A DNA stretch of 64,000 nt. Origin: Robinsoniella peoriensis. Lineage in GTDB: Bacteria; Bacillota; Clostridia; Lachnospirales; Lachnospiraceae. The notes beneath the pieces are model-generated. The model did not search any database, was not told where the DNA came from, and saw only the letters and a list, made by a program, of their open reading frames with translations. The translations under genes were made by a program, and so were the position numbers. The stretch spans positions 62,001-126,000 of the forward strand of contig NZ_JTGN01000017.1 of assembly GCF_000797495.1 (NCBI RefSeq), given 5' to 3'. Of the stretch, positions 41,777-51,041 are shown in pieces; the first letter of the stretch is position 1; every line of letters starts with the position of its first letter.

Positions 41777-42664
41777 ATGGACCTGATTAACAATATTTTA
41801 GAACAATTAATTAATGGTTTGAGAACAGGAAGTATCTATGCCTTAATTGCTCTGGGTTATACGATGGTTTACGGTATTGCGAAAATGATTAACTTTGCCC
41901 ATGGCGATATTATTATGGTAGGAGCTTACTCTCTGTATGTATTTGTGGCATTGCTGCATCTGAACCCGGTTGCAGCCATTTTATTGACAATAATAGTATG
42001 TGCCGTCCTGGGTGTTGTAATTGAAAAAGTGGCATATAAGCCTCTGAGAAATGCACAGCCGCTGGCTGTATTGATTACAGCCATTGGTGTCAGTTATCTG
42101 CTGCAGAATCTGGCATTGCTGATCTTTAAGGCAACCCCGATTCCGTTTGGCTCGATTATTAAAGTTCCCTCTGTTAAGATTGGTTCGCTTAACATTTCCG
42201 GAATTACAATTGTAACTCTGGTTGTAACTACAGTTTGTATGATTGCCCTGACAACATTTATTAACAAGACAAAGGCCGGCAGGGCGATGCGTGCGGTATC
42301 GGAAGATAAAGGTGCTGCAGAACTGATGGGAATCAGCGTAAATAAAACAATTTCTATGACATTTGCAATTGGATCTGCGCTGGCAGCAGTTGCGGGAATT
42401 TTATTTATAGCACAATATGAGACACTGCTGCCCACACTGGGAGCTCTTCCGGGAATAAAGGCTTTCGTAGCTGCAGTACTTGGCGGTATAGGAAGTATTC
42501 CTGGCGCAATGCTTGGAGGGATTCTCCTGGGCGTGATTGAAAGTCTTTCCAAAGCGTATATTTCCACACAGCTGGCAGATGCAATTGTATTTGGCGTTCT
42601 GGTTATCGTACTTCTTGTGAAGCCATCAGGTTTGCTTGGCAAGTTGAAGATTGAGAAAGTGTAG
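41777..42664 (+). CDS. livH: Branched-chain amino acid ABC transporter permease LivH
   Basis: A 295-aa protein with about eight membrane helices and the family blocks LINGLRTGSIYALIALGYTM, MINFAHGD and AVLGGIGSIPGAMLGG. It forms the membrane channel with LivM. AAAGGTGG precedes the ATG. It is the first gene of the livHMGF unit with its own promoter. Complete and of normal length. Confidence 0.96.
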   Translation: MDLINNILEQLINGLRTGSIYALIALGYTMVYGIAKMINFAHGDIIMVGAYSLYVFVALLHLNPVAAILLTIIVCAVLGVVIEKVAYKPLRNAQPLAVLITAIGVSYLLQNLALLIFKATPIPFGSIIKVPSVKIGSLNISGITIVTLVVTTVCMIALTTFINKTKAGRAMRAVSEDKGAAELMGISVNKTISMTFAIGSALAAVAGILFIAQYETLLPTLGALPGIKAFVAAVLGGIGSIPGAMLGGILLGVIESLSKAYISTQLADAIVFGVLVIVLLVKPSGLLGKLKIEKV

Positions 42665-42672
42665 GTGGGATC

Positions 42673-43644
42673 ATGAAAGACAAGAAGAAATTAATTATAA
42701 ATGCAGTGATTGCAGTTGCAGTTTATGCTGTCGTTATGGTATTGGTTAATGCAGGAGTATTGAGCCGCCAGATGATGTCCCTGATCATCCCGATCTGCAC
42801 CTATGTCATGCTGGCTGTATCACTTTGCCTGGTAGTTGGGTTTTTAGGTGAATTAAGCCTTGGGCATGCCGGCTTTATGTCGATTGGGGCATATACCGGA
42901 GCGCTTGTCATGATAGGCACGAAGAATCTGCCATCTCTGGTAAGCCTAATTCTTGGACTATTGGTAGGCGGTATCTGTGCGGCTCTCTTTGGTTTGTTAA
43001 TTGGTATTCCGGTTCTCAGACTGAGAGGGGATTATCTGGCAATTGTAACTCTGGGATTTGGTGAGATTATCAAGTCAATTATTAACTCCATGACTGGAAT
43101 TACAGGTGGTGCAAAAGGTCTTTCCAAGATTCCTTTAAACACTACATACCGAAACTTCACAGTGGTATTTATATTGACGATGATTGTGATTATTGTAGTA
43201 GCCCATCTGGTTAATTCCAGACATGGACGTGCTATCTGCGCAGTACGAGATAACTATGTGGCTGCCCAGGCAGTTGGTATTCCGGTCAGTAAATTCAAAA
43301 TTATGGCATTTGTTGTGGCTGCATTCCTGGCTGGTATGGCCGGTGTTGTATATGCAGGTAATATCGGTATTTTGAAACCGGCTAATTTTGATTATAACAC
43401 ATCTATTGAGATTCTGGTTATGGTAGTACTCGGCGGCATGGGAAATATTAAAGGTTCTATTATTGCAGCCGTGATACTGACAGCACTTCCGGAATTACTC
43501 CGCGGCGCTGCAGATTACAGAATGCTGATTTATTCGATTGTACTGATTGCGCTTATGCTGTTTAATAATTCTTCCTTCAAGAAAATGATGATGGAAAAGA
43601 GAAACATGCGGCAGTCTGACAAAGTCCGGAAGGAGGGAGTATAA
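42673..43644 (+). CDS. livM: Branched-chain amino acid ABC transporter permease LivM
   Basis: A 323-aa membrane protein with the LivM blocks LSLGHAGFMSIGAYTGAL, PVLRLRGDYLAIVTLGFGEI and VLGGMGNIKGSIIAA. It pairs with LivH, which ends 8 nt upstream. The C-terminus is basic and cytoplasmic. No defects are seen. Confidence 0.96.
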   Translation: MKDKKKLIINAVIAVAVYAVVMVLVNAGVLSRQMMSLIIPICTYVMLAVSLCLVVGFLGELSLGHAGFMSIGAYTGALVMIGTKNLPSLVSLILGLLVGGICAALFGLLIGIPVLRLRGDYLAIVTLGFGEIIKSIINSMTGITGGAKGLSKIPLNTTYRNFTVVFILTMIVIIVVAHLVNSRHGRAICAVRDNYVAAQAVGIPVSKFKIMAFVVAAFLAGMAGVVYAGNIGILKPANFDYNTSIEILVMVVLGGMGNIKGSIIAAVILTALPELLRGAADYRMLIYSIVLIALMLFNNSSFKKMMMEKRNMRQSDKVRKEGV

Positions 43645-43646
43645 GT

Positions 43647-44405
43647 ATGGCATTATTAGAAGTGAAAAGCCTGGGTATCTCCTTTGGAGGACTTCGGGCG
43701 GTAGATAACTTGAATATGAGTATTGAAGAGGGCAGCCTGGTTGGATTGATCGGACCAAACGGTGCAGGAAAGACAACGGCATTCAACCTGCTCACCGGAG
43801 TATACCTTCCGACGGATGGAACGATTACCCTGGACGGGAAAAGTCTGGTAGGGCTGAAGCCGGATCAGATCTGCCAGGCAGGTATTGCAAGGACATTTCA
43901 GAATATCCGTCTGTTCGCCCAGATGTCGGTGCTTGACAATGTTAAGGCGGCCCTTCATAATGAAATTAAGTATACCCTTGCTGAAAGTATCCTGCATTTG
44001 GGATCTTTTGCGAAAAAAGAAAAAGAAATGGATGAACATGCCATGGAGATCCTGAAAGTATTTGAACTGGATCAATATGCTGATGTTCTGGCATCAAATT
44101 TACCATACGGAAAACAGAGGAAGCTGGAGATTGCCAGGGCCCTGGCTACAAAACCAAAACTTCTTCTGCTGGATGAACCGGCTGCCGGGATGAACCCAAA
44201 TGAAACAGCAGAGTTAATGCATACGATAGAGCTGATCCGGAAAAAGTTTCATGTTACAATTCTTTTGATCGAACATGATATGAAGCTGGTTGCGGGAATC
44301 TGTGAATATCTGTATGTATTAAATTTTGGTACGGAACTTGCAAATGGAAAACCTGAGGATGTGCTTAATGATTCGAAAGTAATCACAGCATATCTGGGCG
44401 AATAG
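43647..44405 (+). CDS. livG: Branched-chain amino acid ABC transporter ATPase LivG
   Basis: All ABC ATPase motifs are present: Walker A GPNGAGKTT, Q-loop region RTFQNIRLF, the signature as LPYGKQRKLEIARAL, and Walker B LLLLDEPAAGMNP. The LPYG signature is typical of LivG. It lies 2 nt after livM and powers import together with LivF. Length of 252 aa is normal. Confidence 0.96.
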   Translation: MALLEVKSLGISFGGLRAVDNLNMSIEEGSLVGLIGPNGAGKTTAFNLLTGVYLPTDGTITLDGKSLVGLKPDQICQAGIARTFQNIRLFAQMSVLDNVKAALHNEIKYTLAESILHLGSFAKKEKEMDEHAMEILKVFELDQYADVLASNLPYGKQRKLEIARALATKPKLLLLDEPAAGMNPNETAELMHTIELIRKKFHVTILLIEHDMKLVAGICEYLYVLNFGTELANGKPEDVLNDSKVITAYLGE

Positions 44406-44418
44406 GAGGTGGATTACA

Positions 44419-45129
44419 ATGGCTATGTTAAGTGTTACTGACCTGAAAGTAAATTATGGTGTAATCCAGGCGATTAAAGGTATTTCCTTTGAAGTAAACG
44501 AGGGAGAAGTTATTGCACTGATCGGAGCAAACGGTGCCGGTAAAACTACAATACTTCATACGATCACAGGATTGATTCCTTCTAAAGCAGGTAAGATTGA
44601 ATTTGAAGGCAGGGATATTACGAAGCTGCCCGGACATAAAATTGTAACGCTGGGAATGGCTCATGTGCCGGAAGGCCGCCGTGTTTTTGCAGACCTGAGT
44701 GTATATGAGAACCTGATTCTGGGAGCTTATACGAGAAAAGATAAAGAAGAGATAGCATCTACCCTGAATATGGTTTATAAGAGATTCCCCCGTTTGGAAG
44801 AGAGAAAGAATCAGTTATCAGGAACCCTTAGCGGTGGAGAGCAGCAGATGCTTGCAATGGGACGCGCTTTGATGTCACATCCCAGGATAATTTTAATGGA
44901 TGAGCCATCTATGGGGCTGTCACCTATTTTTGTAAATGAGATCTTTGATATTATCAAAGAAGTCAGCGCAGGCGGCACAACCGTACTGCTGGTAGAACAG
45001 AATGCAAAAAAGGCATTGTCTATAGCCGACCGGGCATATGTACTGGAAACAGGTAATATTGTAAAAGAAGCAGAAGCATCTGTTTTAATGATGGATGATT
45101 CCATTAAGAAAGCGTATCTTGGAGAGTAA
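44419..45129 (+). CDS. livF: Branched-chain amino acid ABC transporter ATPase LivF
   Basis: Motifs: Walker A GANGAGKTT, signature LSGGEQQMLAMGRAL, Walker B IILMDEPSMGLSP and the switch LLVEQNA. AGGAGGTGG lies 5-6 nt before ATG 44419. It completes the transporter. Length of 236 aa is normal, with no defects. Confidence 0.96.
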   Translation: MAMLSVTDLKVNYGVIQAIKGISFEVNEGEVIALIGANGAGKTTILHTITGLIPSKAGKIEFEGRDITKLPGHKIVTLGMAHVPEGRRVFADLSVYENLILGAYTRKDKEEIASTLNMVYKRFPRLEERKNQLSGTLSGGEQQMLAMGRALMSHPRIILMDEPSMGLSPIFVNEIFDIIKEVSAGGTTVLLVEQNAKKALSIADRAYVLETGNIVKEAEASVLMMDDSIKKAYLGE

Positions 45130-45211
45130 AAGGCCGAACTATCGTGCCTGTCCGGGCAGCTTGGCGGGGATTGCCAATGATATTTAAGAGATGGCAAAAA
45201 AGGAGGTCCTT

Positions 45212-45850
45212 ATGGAAAATGTAATAGTAACGATTGCAAGGCAGTATGGCAGCGGCGGAAAGACAATTGGTGAGATGTTTGCCAAGAAAAACAGTATCAA
45301 TTGCTATAACAGGGAGATTTTAAGAATGGCTTCCGATGAAAGCGGTATTGATGAAAAACTGTTTAACCAGGCAGATGAAAAGTTAAAAAGCAGTCCGCTG
45401 TTTGGAATCACAAAAAAGGTTTATAAAGGAGAGCTGATTCCGCCGGAAAGTGATGATTTTGTATCCAATGACAATTTATTCAATTACCAGGCAAAGGTAA
45501 TTAAGGAATTGGCACAGGAAGAATCCTGCGTCATGATCGGACGATGTGCAGACTTTGTTCTTCGGGACAATCCAAATGTTGTCAGTGTGTTCGTACATGC
45601 ACCGAAGACCTATTGTATGGCGAGAGCTTTGGAGCGGTCCTCCCTTGGATGGAAGGAAATGGAGAAATTTATAGCCAAAACGGACAAATACCGTGGAGAC
45701 TATTATCGTTATTACACGGGAAGAGAATGGAATGATGCAAGAAATTATGACTTGTGTCTGGACAGCAGTAAACTGGGATTTGATAAGTGTGTCGAGGAGA
45801 TCGAAGCATATATTAAAATTCGCTTTCGTGAAATGCTAGAGCCTGTTTGA
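45212..45850 (+). CDS. Cytidylate kinase-like family protein
   Basis: The protein opens with VTIARQYGSGGKTIGEMFA, a P-loop of the cytidylate-kinase-like (AAA_26) family common in Clostridia. These are distinct from true Cmk and their substrate is not settled. Later blocks are MIGRCADFVLRD and HAPKTYCMARALERS. I use ATG 45212, since AAGGAGG (45200-45206) is 5 nt upstream; an earlier in-frame ATG lies before that site. It follows livF by about 80 nt without a terminator, so cotranscription with the liv genes is likely. Cytoplasmic, 212 aa. Confidence 0.82.
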   Translation: MENVIVTIARQYGSGGKTIGEMFAKKNSINCYNREILRMASDESGIDEKLFNQADEKLKSSPLFGITKKVYKGELIPPESDDFVSNDNLFNYQAKVIKELAQEESCVMIGRCADFVLRDNPNVVSVFVHAPKTYCMARALERSSLGWKEMEKFIAKTDKYRGDYYRYYTGREWNDARNYDLCLDSSKLGFDKCVEEIEAYIKIRFREMLEPV

Positions 45851-45882
45851 AAATGGCTTATAGCTAATGATCAGGAAGGAAT

Positions 45883-45927
45883 AAAAAACTCCATAACCCA
45901 TTGAAAAAATGGGCTATGGAGTTTTTT
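45883..45927. terminator. Bidirectional terminator
   Basis: A 20-bp stem with one mismatch (45883-45902 with 45908-45927) carries A and T runs at its ends, so it terminates both the kinase-like gene and the convergent marR gene. Confidence 0.92.
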
Positions 45928-45942
45928 GAATAAATGGCTTTA

Positions 45943-46404
45943 TTATTTAGCAGGATTTGGGCCCTCCAGATAATTCCAGGCATTGTCAATTAGAATCTTC
46001 ATGATTCGTTCTACTTCCCGGGCGTCTGAATCGGTCAGGTGTTCAGTGAGAATCCGGTTCCATTTTTTTCGAACTTCATAAAGTTTCTGGATTGCGTCCC
46101 TGCCATGGGAGGTAATGAAAAGGCGGCTGATCCTTCTGTCATATTTATCCTTTTCACGAACAACATACTTGAGTGTTTCCAGTTTCCGAATGGCTCTGGC
46201 AGTTGTTCCTTTGTCAAAGTGTTCGGTTCCGGCCAGATCTAATATACTGATACCTTCATGGTCAGCTATGTGCAGCAGAAAAAATTGCTGGCCGCCGCTG
46301 ATTCCTATTTCTTCCAGCTCGCGGTCATAATACCGCTGGCTCAAGCGGTACAGAGATGATGCGAGCCGGCTTATAGGATAAATAATATCATCATCGGTAT
46401 TCAT
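45943..46404 (-). CDS. MarR family transcriptional regulator
   Basis: The 153-aa protein has the MarR winged helix: ISILDLAGTEHFDKGTTARAIRKLE is the recognition region and KDKYDRRISRLFIT is the wing. It follows the citrate synthase gene, with ATG 46404 directly after that stop; a GTG at 46419 would give five more residues and overlap. Being second in the gltA operon, it is probably an autoregulator that binds the paired sites at 47840-47896. Its ligand is unknown. Length is normal for the family. Confidence 0.9.
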   Translation of the reverse strand: MNTDDDIIYPISRLASSLYRLSQRYYDRELEEIGISGGQQFFLLHIADHEGISILDLAGTEHFDKGTTARAIRKLETLKYVVREKDKYDRRISRLFITSHGRDAIQKLYEVRKKWNRILTEHLTDSDAREVERIMKILIDNAWNYLEGPNPAK

Positions 46405-46405
46405 T

Positions 46406-47764
46406 TTATTTACGCTCACTCATCGGAATGTAATCACCGTCATCCAGAACACTCTTGTATGCGGGACGGATAATTTTCCCCATATTCATCAACTCTTCCA
46501 GGCGGTGTGCGCTCCAACCTACAATTCTGGCAATTGCAAATATAGGGGTAAAGAGCTGCTCCGGGATATCCAGCATGCTGTATACAAATCCGCTGTAGAA
46601 GTCCACATTGGCGCTGACACCTTTGTAGATTGCCCGTTCTCCGGCGATGATGCGAGGAGCCATGTTCTCGATCATGGAGTATAATTTATAATCTTCTTCC
46701 CGATGTTTGTCTTCGGAAAGCTGCTTAACAAAGGATTTTAACACCTGTGCTCTTGGATCGGAAATGGAATAAACAGCATGTCCCATACCATAGATCAAGC
46801 CCTTACGGTCAAATGCCTCACCCCGCATTAATTTTTCAAGGTAGTCACGTACCTGATCTTCGTCGGTCCAGTCACTGACGGTTTCTTTTAAGTTCTGAAT
46901 CATTTCTACAACTTTAATATTTGCACCGCCGTGTTTTGGTCCTTTCAGGGAAGCCAGGGCAGCTGCAACTGCGGAATAGGTATCTGTTCCGGAAGAGGTA
47001 ACTACGTGAGTGGTAAAGGTGGAGTTATTACCGCCTCCATGTTCCATGTGAAGGATCAGAGCAAGATCCAGGACACGAGCCTCCAGGTCAGAATAGTTTT
47101 TATCCGGACGAAGCAGTCTTAAAAGGTTTTCAGCAGTGGAAAGGGTCGGATCCGGCTGATGTATGTACAAACTTTCATCGCACTCATAATGATTGAAAGC
47201 ATGGTATCCATAGACGGCAAGCATAGGCATGACGCTAATGATCTTCAGAGACTGCTGCAGTACATTTTCCACAGAGATGTCATCCGCTTTCGGATCATAA
47301 TAGGACAGTGTGAGAATGCTCTTGGCAAGGGAATTCATCATGTCTTTATTTGGAGCCTTCATTACAACGTCACGGACAAAATTTGTTGGAAGTGTACGAT
47401 AACTTCCGAGTAATTCCTTGAAATCATCCAATTGTTTCTGGTTTGGCAGATTACCGAAAATTAAAAGATAAGCTGTTTCTTCATATCCATAGGTGTTTGT
47501 TGAAATAAAGCCCTGAACGAGATCCTGTACATTTACACCACGATACAGAAGTTTCCCTTCACAAGGATAACTCTTTCCGTCTTTTTCAATAGAAGACTGA
47601 ATATTCGATATTTTGGTGAGACCGGTCAGGACACCCTTGCCGTTAATATCGCGGAGGCCTCTTTTTACGTTGTACTTCTCGTAGAGTTCAAGGTCGATTT
47701 TACCATTTTCTTTGCATAGATTGGTTAATTTCTTTAGTTCCTGTTGTTCTTTATCATAGTTCAT
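46406..47764 (-). CDS. gltA: Citrate synthase
   Basis: The 452-aa protein has the citrate synthase blocks: KLLYRGVNVQDLV, MEHGGGNNSTFTTHVV, LKGPKHGGAN and the active-site GMGHAVYSISDPRA. It joins oxaloacetate and acetyl-CoA, here most likely to make glutamate precursors in an anaerobe. A 2-methylcitrate activity cannot be excluded. ATG 47764 is used, as AAAGGAG lies 9 nt upstream on the minus strand; a TTG three codons earlier is less likely. It forms an operon with the marR gene and is probably repressed by it. Confidence 0.93.
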   Translation of the reverse strand: MNYDKEQQELKKLTNLCKENGKIDLELYEKYNVKRGLRDINGKGVLTGLTKISNIQSSIEKDGKSYPCEGKLLYRGVNVQDLVQGFISTNTYGYEETAYLLIFGNLPNQKQLDDFKELLGSYRTLPTNFVRDVVMKAPNKDMMNSLAKSILTLSYYDPKADDISVENVLQQSLKIISVMPMLAVYGYHAFNHYECDESLYIHQPDPTLSTAENLLRLLRPDKNYSDLEARVLDLALILHMEHGGGNNSTFTTHVVTSSGTDTYSAVAAALASLKGPKHGGANIKVVEMIQNLKETVSDWTDEDQVRDYLEKLMRGEAFDRKGLIYGMGHAVYSISDPRAQVLKSFVKQLSEDKHREEDYKLYSMIENMAPRIIAGERAIYKGVSANVDFYSGFVYSMLDIPEQLFTPIFAIARIVGWSAHRLEELMNMGKIIRPAYKSVLDDGDYIPMSERK

Positions 47765-47839
47765 ATAAATCAATCTCCTTTTCTCAAAAATATTTCAGAA
47801 ATGCCAGAGCACAGGACCTGGTTCTGATAAGCAAGTGCA

Positions 47840-47896
47840 AATGATTGCGCATGCAACTAAAAAAAGAATACCATAAAATGATTGCACATGCAACTA
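47840..47896 (-). promoter_or_regulatory. gltA promoter with two putative MarR operators
   Basis: A 20-nt motif occurs twice with one difference (47840-47859 and 47877-47896), each containing a palindromic core ATTGC(G/A)CATGCAAC. On the minus strand, TTGCAT (47893-47888) and TATTCT (47870-47865) form a -35/-10 pair with a 17-nt spacer. One operator covers the -35 and the other lies just downstream of the -10. This is a typical repressor layout, and a MarR gene lies in the same operon. Confidence 0.68.
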
Positions 47897-47937
47897 TTTT
47901 AGGAAAATTTTATATTTTATTTCACAGTTCCTGCAAG

Positions 47938-47957
47938 TTGTGAGTAGGAATTCACAA
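47938..47957. promoter_or_regulatory. Inverted repeat in the gltA/GH36 divergent gap
   Basis: TTGTGA and TCACAA flank an 8-nt spacer, a possible dimeric operator. It lies about 160 nt before the GH36 start. No clear -35/-10 pair for the GH36 gene is seen in the rest of the gap. Confidence 0.35.
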
Positions 47958-48118
47958 ATTCCCATATATTCGCGTGAAAACTCCATTCATTTCAATCATA
48001 ATATATGATAAGATTTAAAAAAATCACAAGAGCGTATAAAAAATGTATCTGTCACGATATACAGTCCGTTTTCATTAATGATTTTTATACAGGTTCTTAG
48101 AGGAAAAGGAGAATAGAT

Positions 48119-50314
48119 ATGGGAATTGCAGTAAATGAACAACAGAAGTTATTTACTTTAACTACTGACAGCGCTGCCTATCAGATGAAAGTAAATGCTT
48201 GGGGGATACTTCTTCATCAGTATTATGGAGGGAAGACAGATGAGGAAGATATGGGATATCTTGCACAGATGTGGGATGTGTCATTTGCAGGAAATCCTTA
48301 TGAGACAGGCAGAGACCGGACATTTTCACTGGATGTACAGCCTCAGGAGTATACCAGTAATGGAGTGGGAGATTACCGCATTAACAGTATTGAAGTTGAG
48401 AACGCAGACGGTACACGGGGAACTGACCTGCGTTATGTATCTTATCGCATAATACCCGGAAAATATGCGCTCCAGGGACTACCGGCTATGTATGGTGAGA
48501 AAGAAGATGCGGACACCCTGGAAATTGTATTAAAGGACACTGCTACTGATCTGGAGGTTACTTTATACTACAGTGTCTGGGAAGAATTTGATATCATTAC
48601 AAGAGCAGTGAAAATTAAAAACGGGAATCAGGAGCCTGTTCGCTTAGAAAAAGCAGCTTCTGTCTGCCTGGATCTCCCCTATGGTGACTGGGATATGATG
48701 CATTTCCATGGGCGCCATGCCATGGAGCGTCAGATGGAGCGGGTTCCTCTTTTTCATGGAATCCAGTCAGTTGGCAGTACAAGAGGAGCATCCAGCCATC
48801 ATCACAACCCGTTTGTAATTTTGTGTGATAAAGAGGCAACGGAAGATTACGGAAACTGTTATGGAATTTCTTTGGTTTACAGCGGTAATTTTGAAGCGCA
48901 GATTGAACTGGACCAGTTGAATCAGGTGAGAGCAGTTATGGGCATCAACAGCCAGAAGTTCGCTTATACATTACAGCCGGGAGATGAATTTATAACCCCG
49001 GAGGTTGTGATGGTTTACAGTGGGGAAGGCTTAGGTGCAATGTCGAGAAAACTCCATAAAGCCTACCAGAATCATTTATGCAGGGGAAAATACAAGAAGC
49101 AGAGAAGGCCGGTTCTTCTAAATAACTGGGAAGCAACTTATTTTGATTTTAATGAAGAAAAGCTGTTGGAAATTGCAAAAGGTGCTGCAAGTCTGGGGGT
49201 TGAAATGCTGGTTATGGATGACGGCTGGTTTGGTATTCGAAATGATGACAATACCGGACTGGGTGACTGGTATGTAAACACACAGAAATTAAAAGGCGGG
49301 CTGGAACCACTTGTTAAACAGGTAAATGACCTGGGATTAAAATTTGGAATCTGGCTTGAGCCGGAAATGGTAAGCGAGGACAGTGATTTATACCGGGCAC
49401 ATCCGGACTGGGCATTTACCATGCCAGACAGGAAGCCTAACCGTTCCCGCTTCCAGCTGGTTCTGGATATGACAAGAGAAGATGTAAGGGATTATCTGTT
49501 TGAGAAGATCAGTAAAGTTCTGGACAGCGCTAATATAGAATATGTAAAGTGGGATATGAACCGCAGCATTTGTGATTTGTACAGCGCAGACCTTCCAAAA
49601 GACCGTCAGGCAGAGATACCACATCGTTATATTCTTGGACTTTATGATCTTCTGGAAAAGTTGACAGGGAAATATCCAGATGTGCTGTTTGAAGGCTGCA
49701 GCGGCGGCGGCGGACGTTTTGATCCGGGAATGCTTTATTATTCACCTCAGTATTGGTGCAGTGATGATACGGATGCCATCGAAAGAATTAAGATTCAGTA
49801 TGGTACATCTTTCGCATATCCTATTTCTTCCGTAGGATCTCATGTTTCGGCAGTTCCCAATCATCAGACGGGAAGGCTGACTCCTTTTGAAACCAGAGGT
49901 GTAGTGGCAATGGCTGGAAGCTTTGGCTATGAACTTGATTTGAACAAGCTTTCAGATGAAGAAAAAGGGATGGTAACAGAGCAGATAGAGAGGTTCAAAA
50001 AATACTATGATGTGATTCACTATGGTGATTACTATCGTCTTTCCAATCCATTTGAACGGGATGATTATGCAGCCTGGGAATACGTTTCCGGAGATAAATC
50101 AGAGGCCCTTCTGCATGGTGTGGTACTTCATGCAAAAGCGAACATGGTGAGAATACATGTGAAGCTAAAAGGTCTGGATCCGGATAAGATTTACCGTGTA
50201 AATGGAACCGATGAAATTCATAGCGGTAAAGCCCTTATGCACGGTGGTATATTATTCCCGCGTACAAGTGGTGATTATCAGGCTGTGGAGATTCTGCTTA
50301 CAGAAGTTTCATAA
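48119..50314 (+). CDS. Alpha-galactosidase, GH36
   Basis: An N-terminal beta-sandwich (about 1-330) is followed by the barrel (about 330-640) and a C-terminal beta domain. Key blocks are LMVLDDGWFG-like VMDDGWFGIRNDDN, the nucleophile Asp479 in KWDMNR, CSGGGGRFDPGM and the acid/base in SDDTDA (548-552). It hydrolyses alpha-1,6-galactosides such as raffinose and melibiose with retention. No signal peptide, so it acts on imported sugars, and an ABC importer lies downstream. AAAAGGAG precedes the ATG. Length of 731 aa is normal. Confidence 0.95.
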   Translation: MGIAVNEQQKLFTLTTDSAAYQMKVNAWGILLHQYYGGKTDEEDMGYLAQMWDVSFAGNPYETGRDRTFSLDVQPQEYTSNGVGDYRINSIEVENADGTRGTDLRYVSYRIIPGKYALQGLPAMYGEKEDADTLEIVLKDTATDLEVTLYYSVWEEFDIITRAVKIKNGNQEPVRLEKAASVCLDLPYGDWDMMHFHGRHAMERQMERVPLFHGIQSVGSTRGASSHHHNPFVILCDKEATEDYGNCYGISLVYSGNFEAQIELDQLNQVRAVMGINSQKFAYTLQPGDEFITPEVVMVYSGEGLGAMSRKLHKAYQNHLCRGKYKKQRRPVLLNNWEATYFDFNEEKLLEIAKGAASLGVEMLVMDDGWFGIRNDDNTGLGDWYVNTQKLKGGLEPLVKQVNDLGLKFGIWLEPEMVSEDSDLYRAHPDWAFTMPDRKPNRSRFQLVLDMTREDVRDYLFEKISKVLDSANIEYVKWDMNRSICDLYSADLPKDRQAEIPHRYILGLYDLLEKLTGKYPDVLFEGCSGGGGRFDPGMLYYSPQYWCSDDTDAIERIKIQYGTSFAYPISSVGSHVSAVPNHQTGRLTPFETRGVVAMAGSFGYELDLNKLSDEEKGMVTEQIERFKKYYDVIHYGDYYRLSNPFERDDYAAWEYVSGDKSEALLHGVVLHAKANMVRIHVKLKGLDPDKIYRVNGTDEIHSGKALMHGGILFPRTSGDYQAVEILLTEVS

Positions 50315-50331
50315 CCCGGTTACGTAAAAAG

Positions 50332-50364
50332 GGCTCTGGCATGATGTGAAATGCCAGAGCCTTT
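50332..50364. terminator. Bidirectional terminator after GH36
   Basis: GGCTCTGGCAT (50332-50342) pairs with ATGCCAGAGCC (50351-50361). T-rich bases follow on the plus strand and TTTTT on the minus strand, so it serves both the GH36 and the convergent DUF624 gene. Confidence 0.9.
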
Positions 50365-50396
50365 AATCGTAATTGCTCATTTCTTAGATTTTTGAT

Positions 50397-51041
50397 TCAG
50401 GCTGTTTCTATATCTTCCTCTGCAGGAAGATATTTCTTAAAAATCCTATAAAAAAACCAGGAACAAATCAGTGCTAAAAGAGCAAATCCAAAGAAAAACC
50501 AACAGAACAAGTATAATGGAGCCAGTTTCAAATCCGTAAATGTCAGGCTTAATGGAATCACCCATAGCAGGGCCATAACTAATGTGGAAGGAATGTGCAT
50601 GTAAGTGAATAAAAATGCATTCTTCAGCAGGTTTTTTGTGGTGTTTGCAAATGCTCCGATAACCGGGAAAATGTAAAGCAGTTCAAATACGACAATTGCT
50701 GATATACCGTAGGAAAGATATTTGAGGATGTTTCCATAGGAGGATTGCTGTGTAACTAAAAACTGTATATTAAAAATCAGCATTACGGCAATTACGACAA
50801 ATACCAGCCAAACAATAGTCGATTGCTTAAAGTTTTCTTTAAAAGACTTTATAAAATCTTTTCGAGCCACGGTTTCATCTCCTTTTATAATCTTCATACA
50901 GGAGTAGTAGAGTGCGGCAGCCGATGCTCCAATGGTGAACAGCGGTATGGAGCAGAGAATAAATAAGATATTCAAAGTAATAATATCACCTACTTTACCG
51001 AAAAATCTGTTTAAAAAATTGTCAGGGTTTAAGAATCCCAT
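50397..51041 (-). CDS. YesL-like membrane protein (DUF624)
   Basis: A 214-aa protein with five or six membrane helices. NRFFGKVGDIITLNILFILCSIPLFTIGAS is the mark of DUF624/YesL proteins. These are found next to carbohydrate ABC importers in Firmicutes, but their molecular role is unknown. ATG 51041 has AAAGGTGG about 8-9 nt upstream; the in-frame GTG at 51053 overlaps it. It is divergent from the alpha-galactoside importer, which fits the usual genomic neighbourhood. Confidence 0.85.
   Translation of the reverse strand: MGFLNPDNFLNRFFGKVGDIITLNILFILCSIPLFTIGASAAALYYSCMKIIKGDETVARKDFIKSFKENFKQSTIVWLVFVVIAVMLIFNIQFLVTQQSSYGNILKYLSYGISAIVVFELLYIFPVIGAFANTTKNLLKNAFLFTYMHIPSTLVMALLWVIPLSLTFTDLKLAPLYLFCWFFFGFALLALICSWFFYRIFKKYLPAEEDIETA

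Noticed and set aside
42094..42642. Long antisense frame across livH (182 aa)
   Set aside because: It mirrors the codon pattern of a clear membrane protein and lacks a ribosome site.
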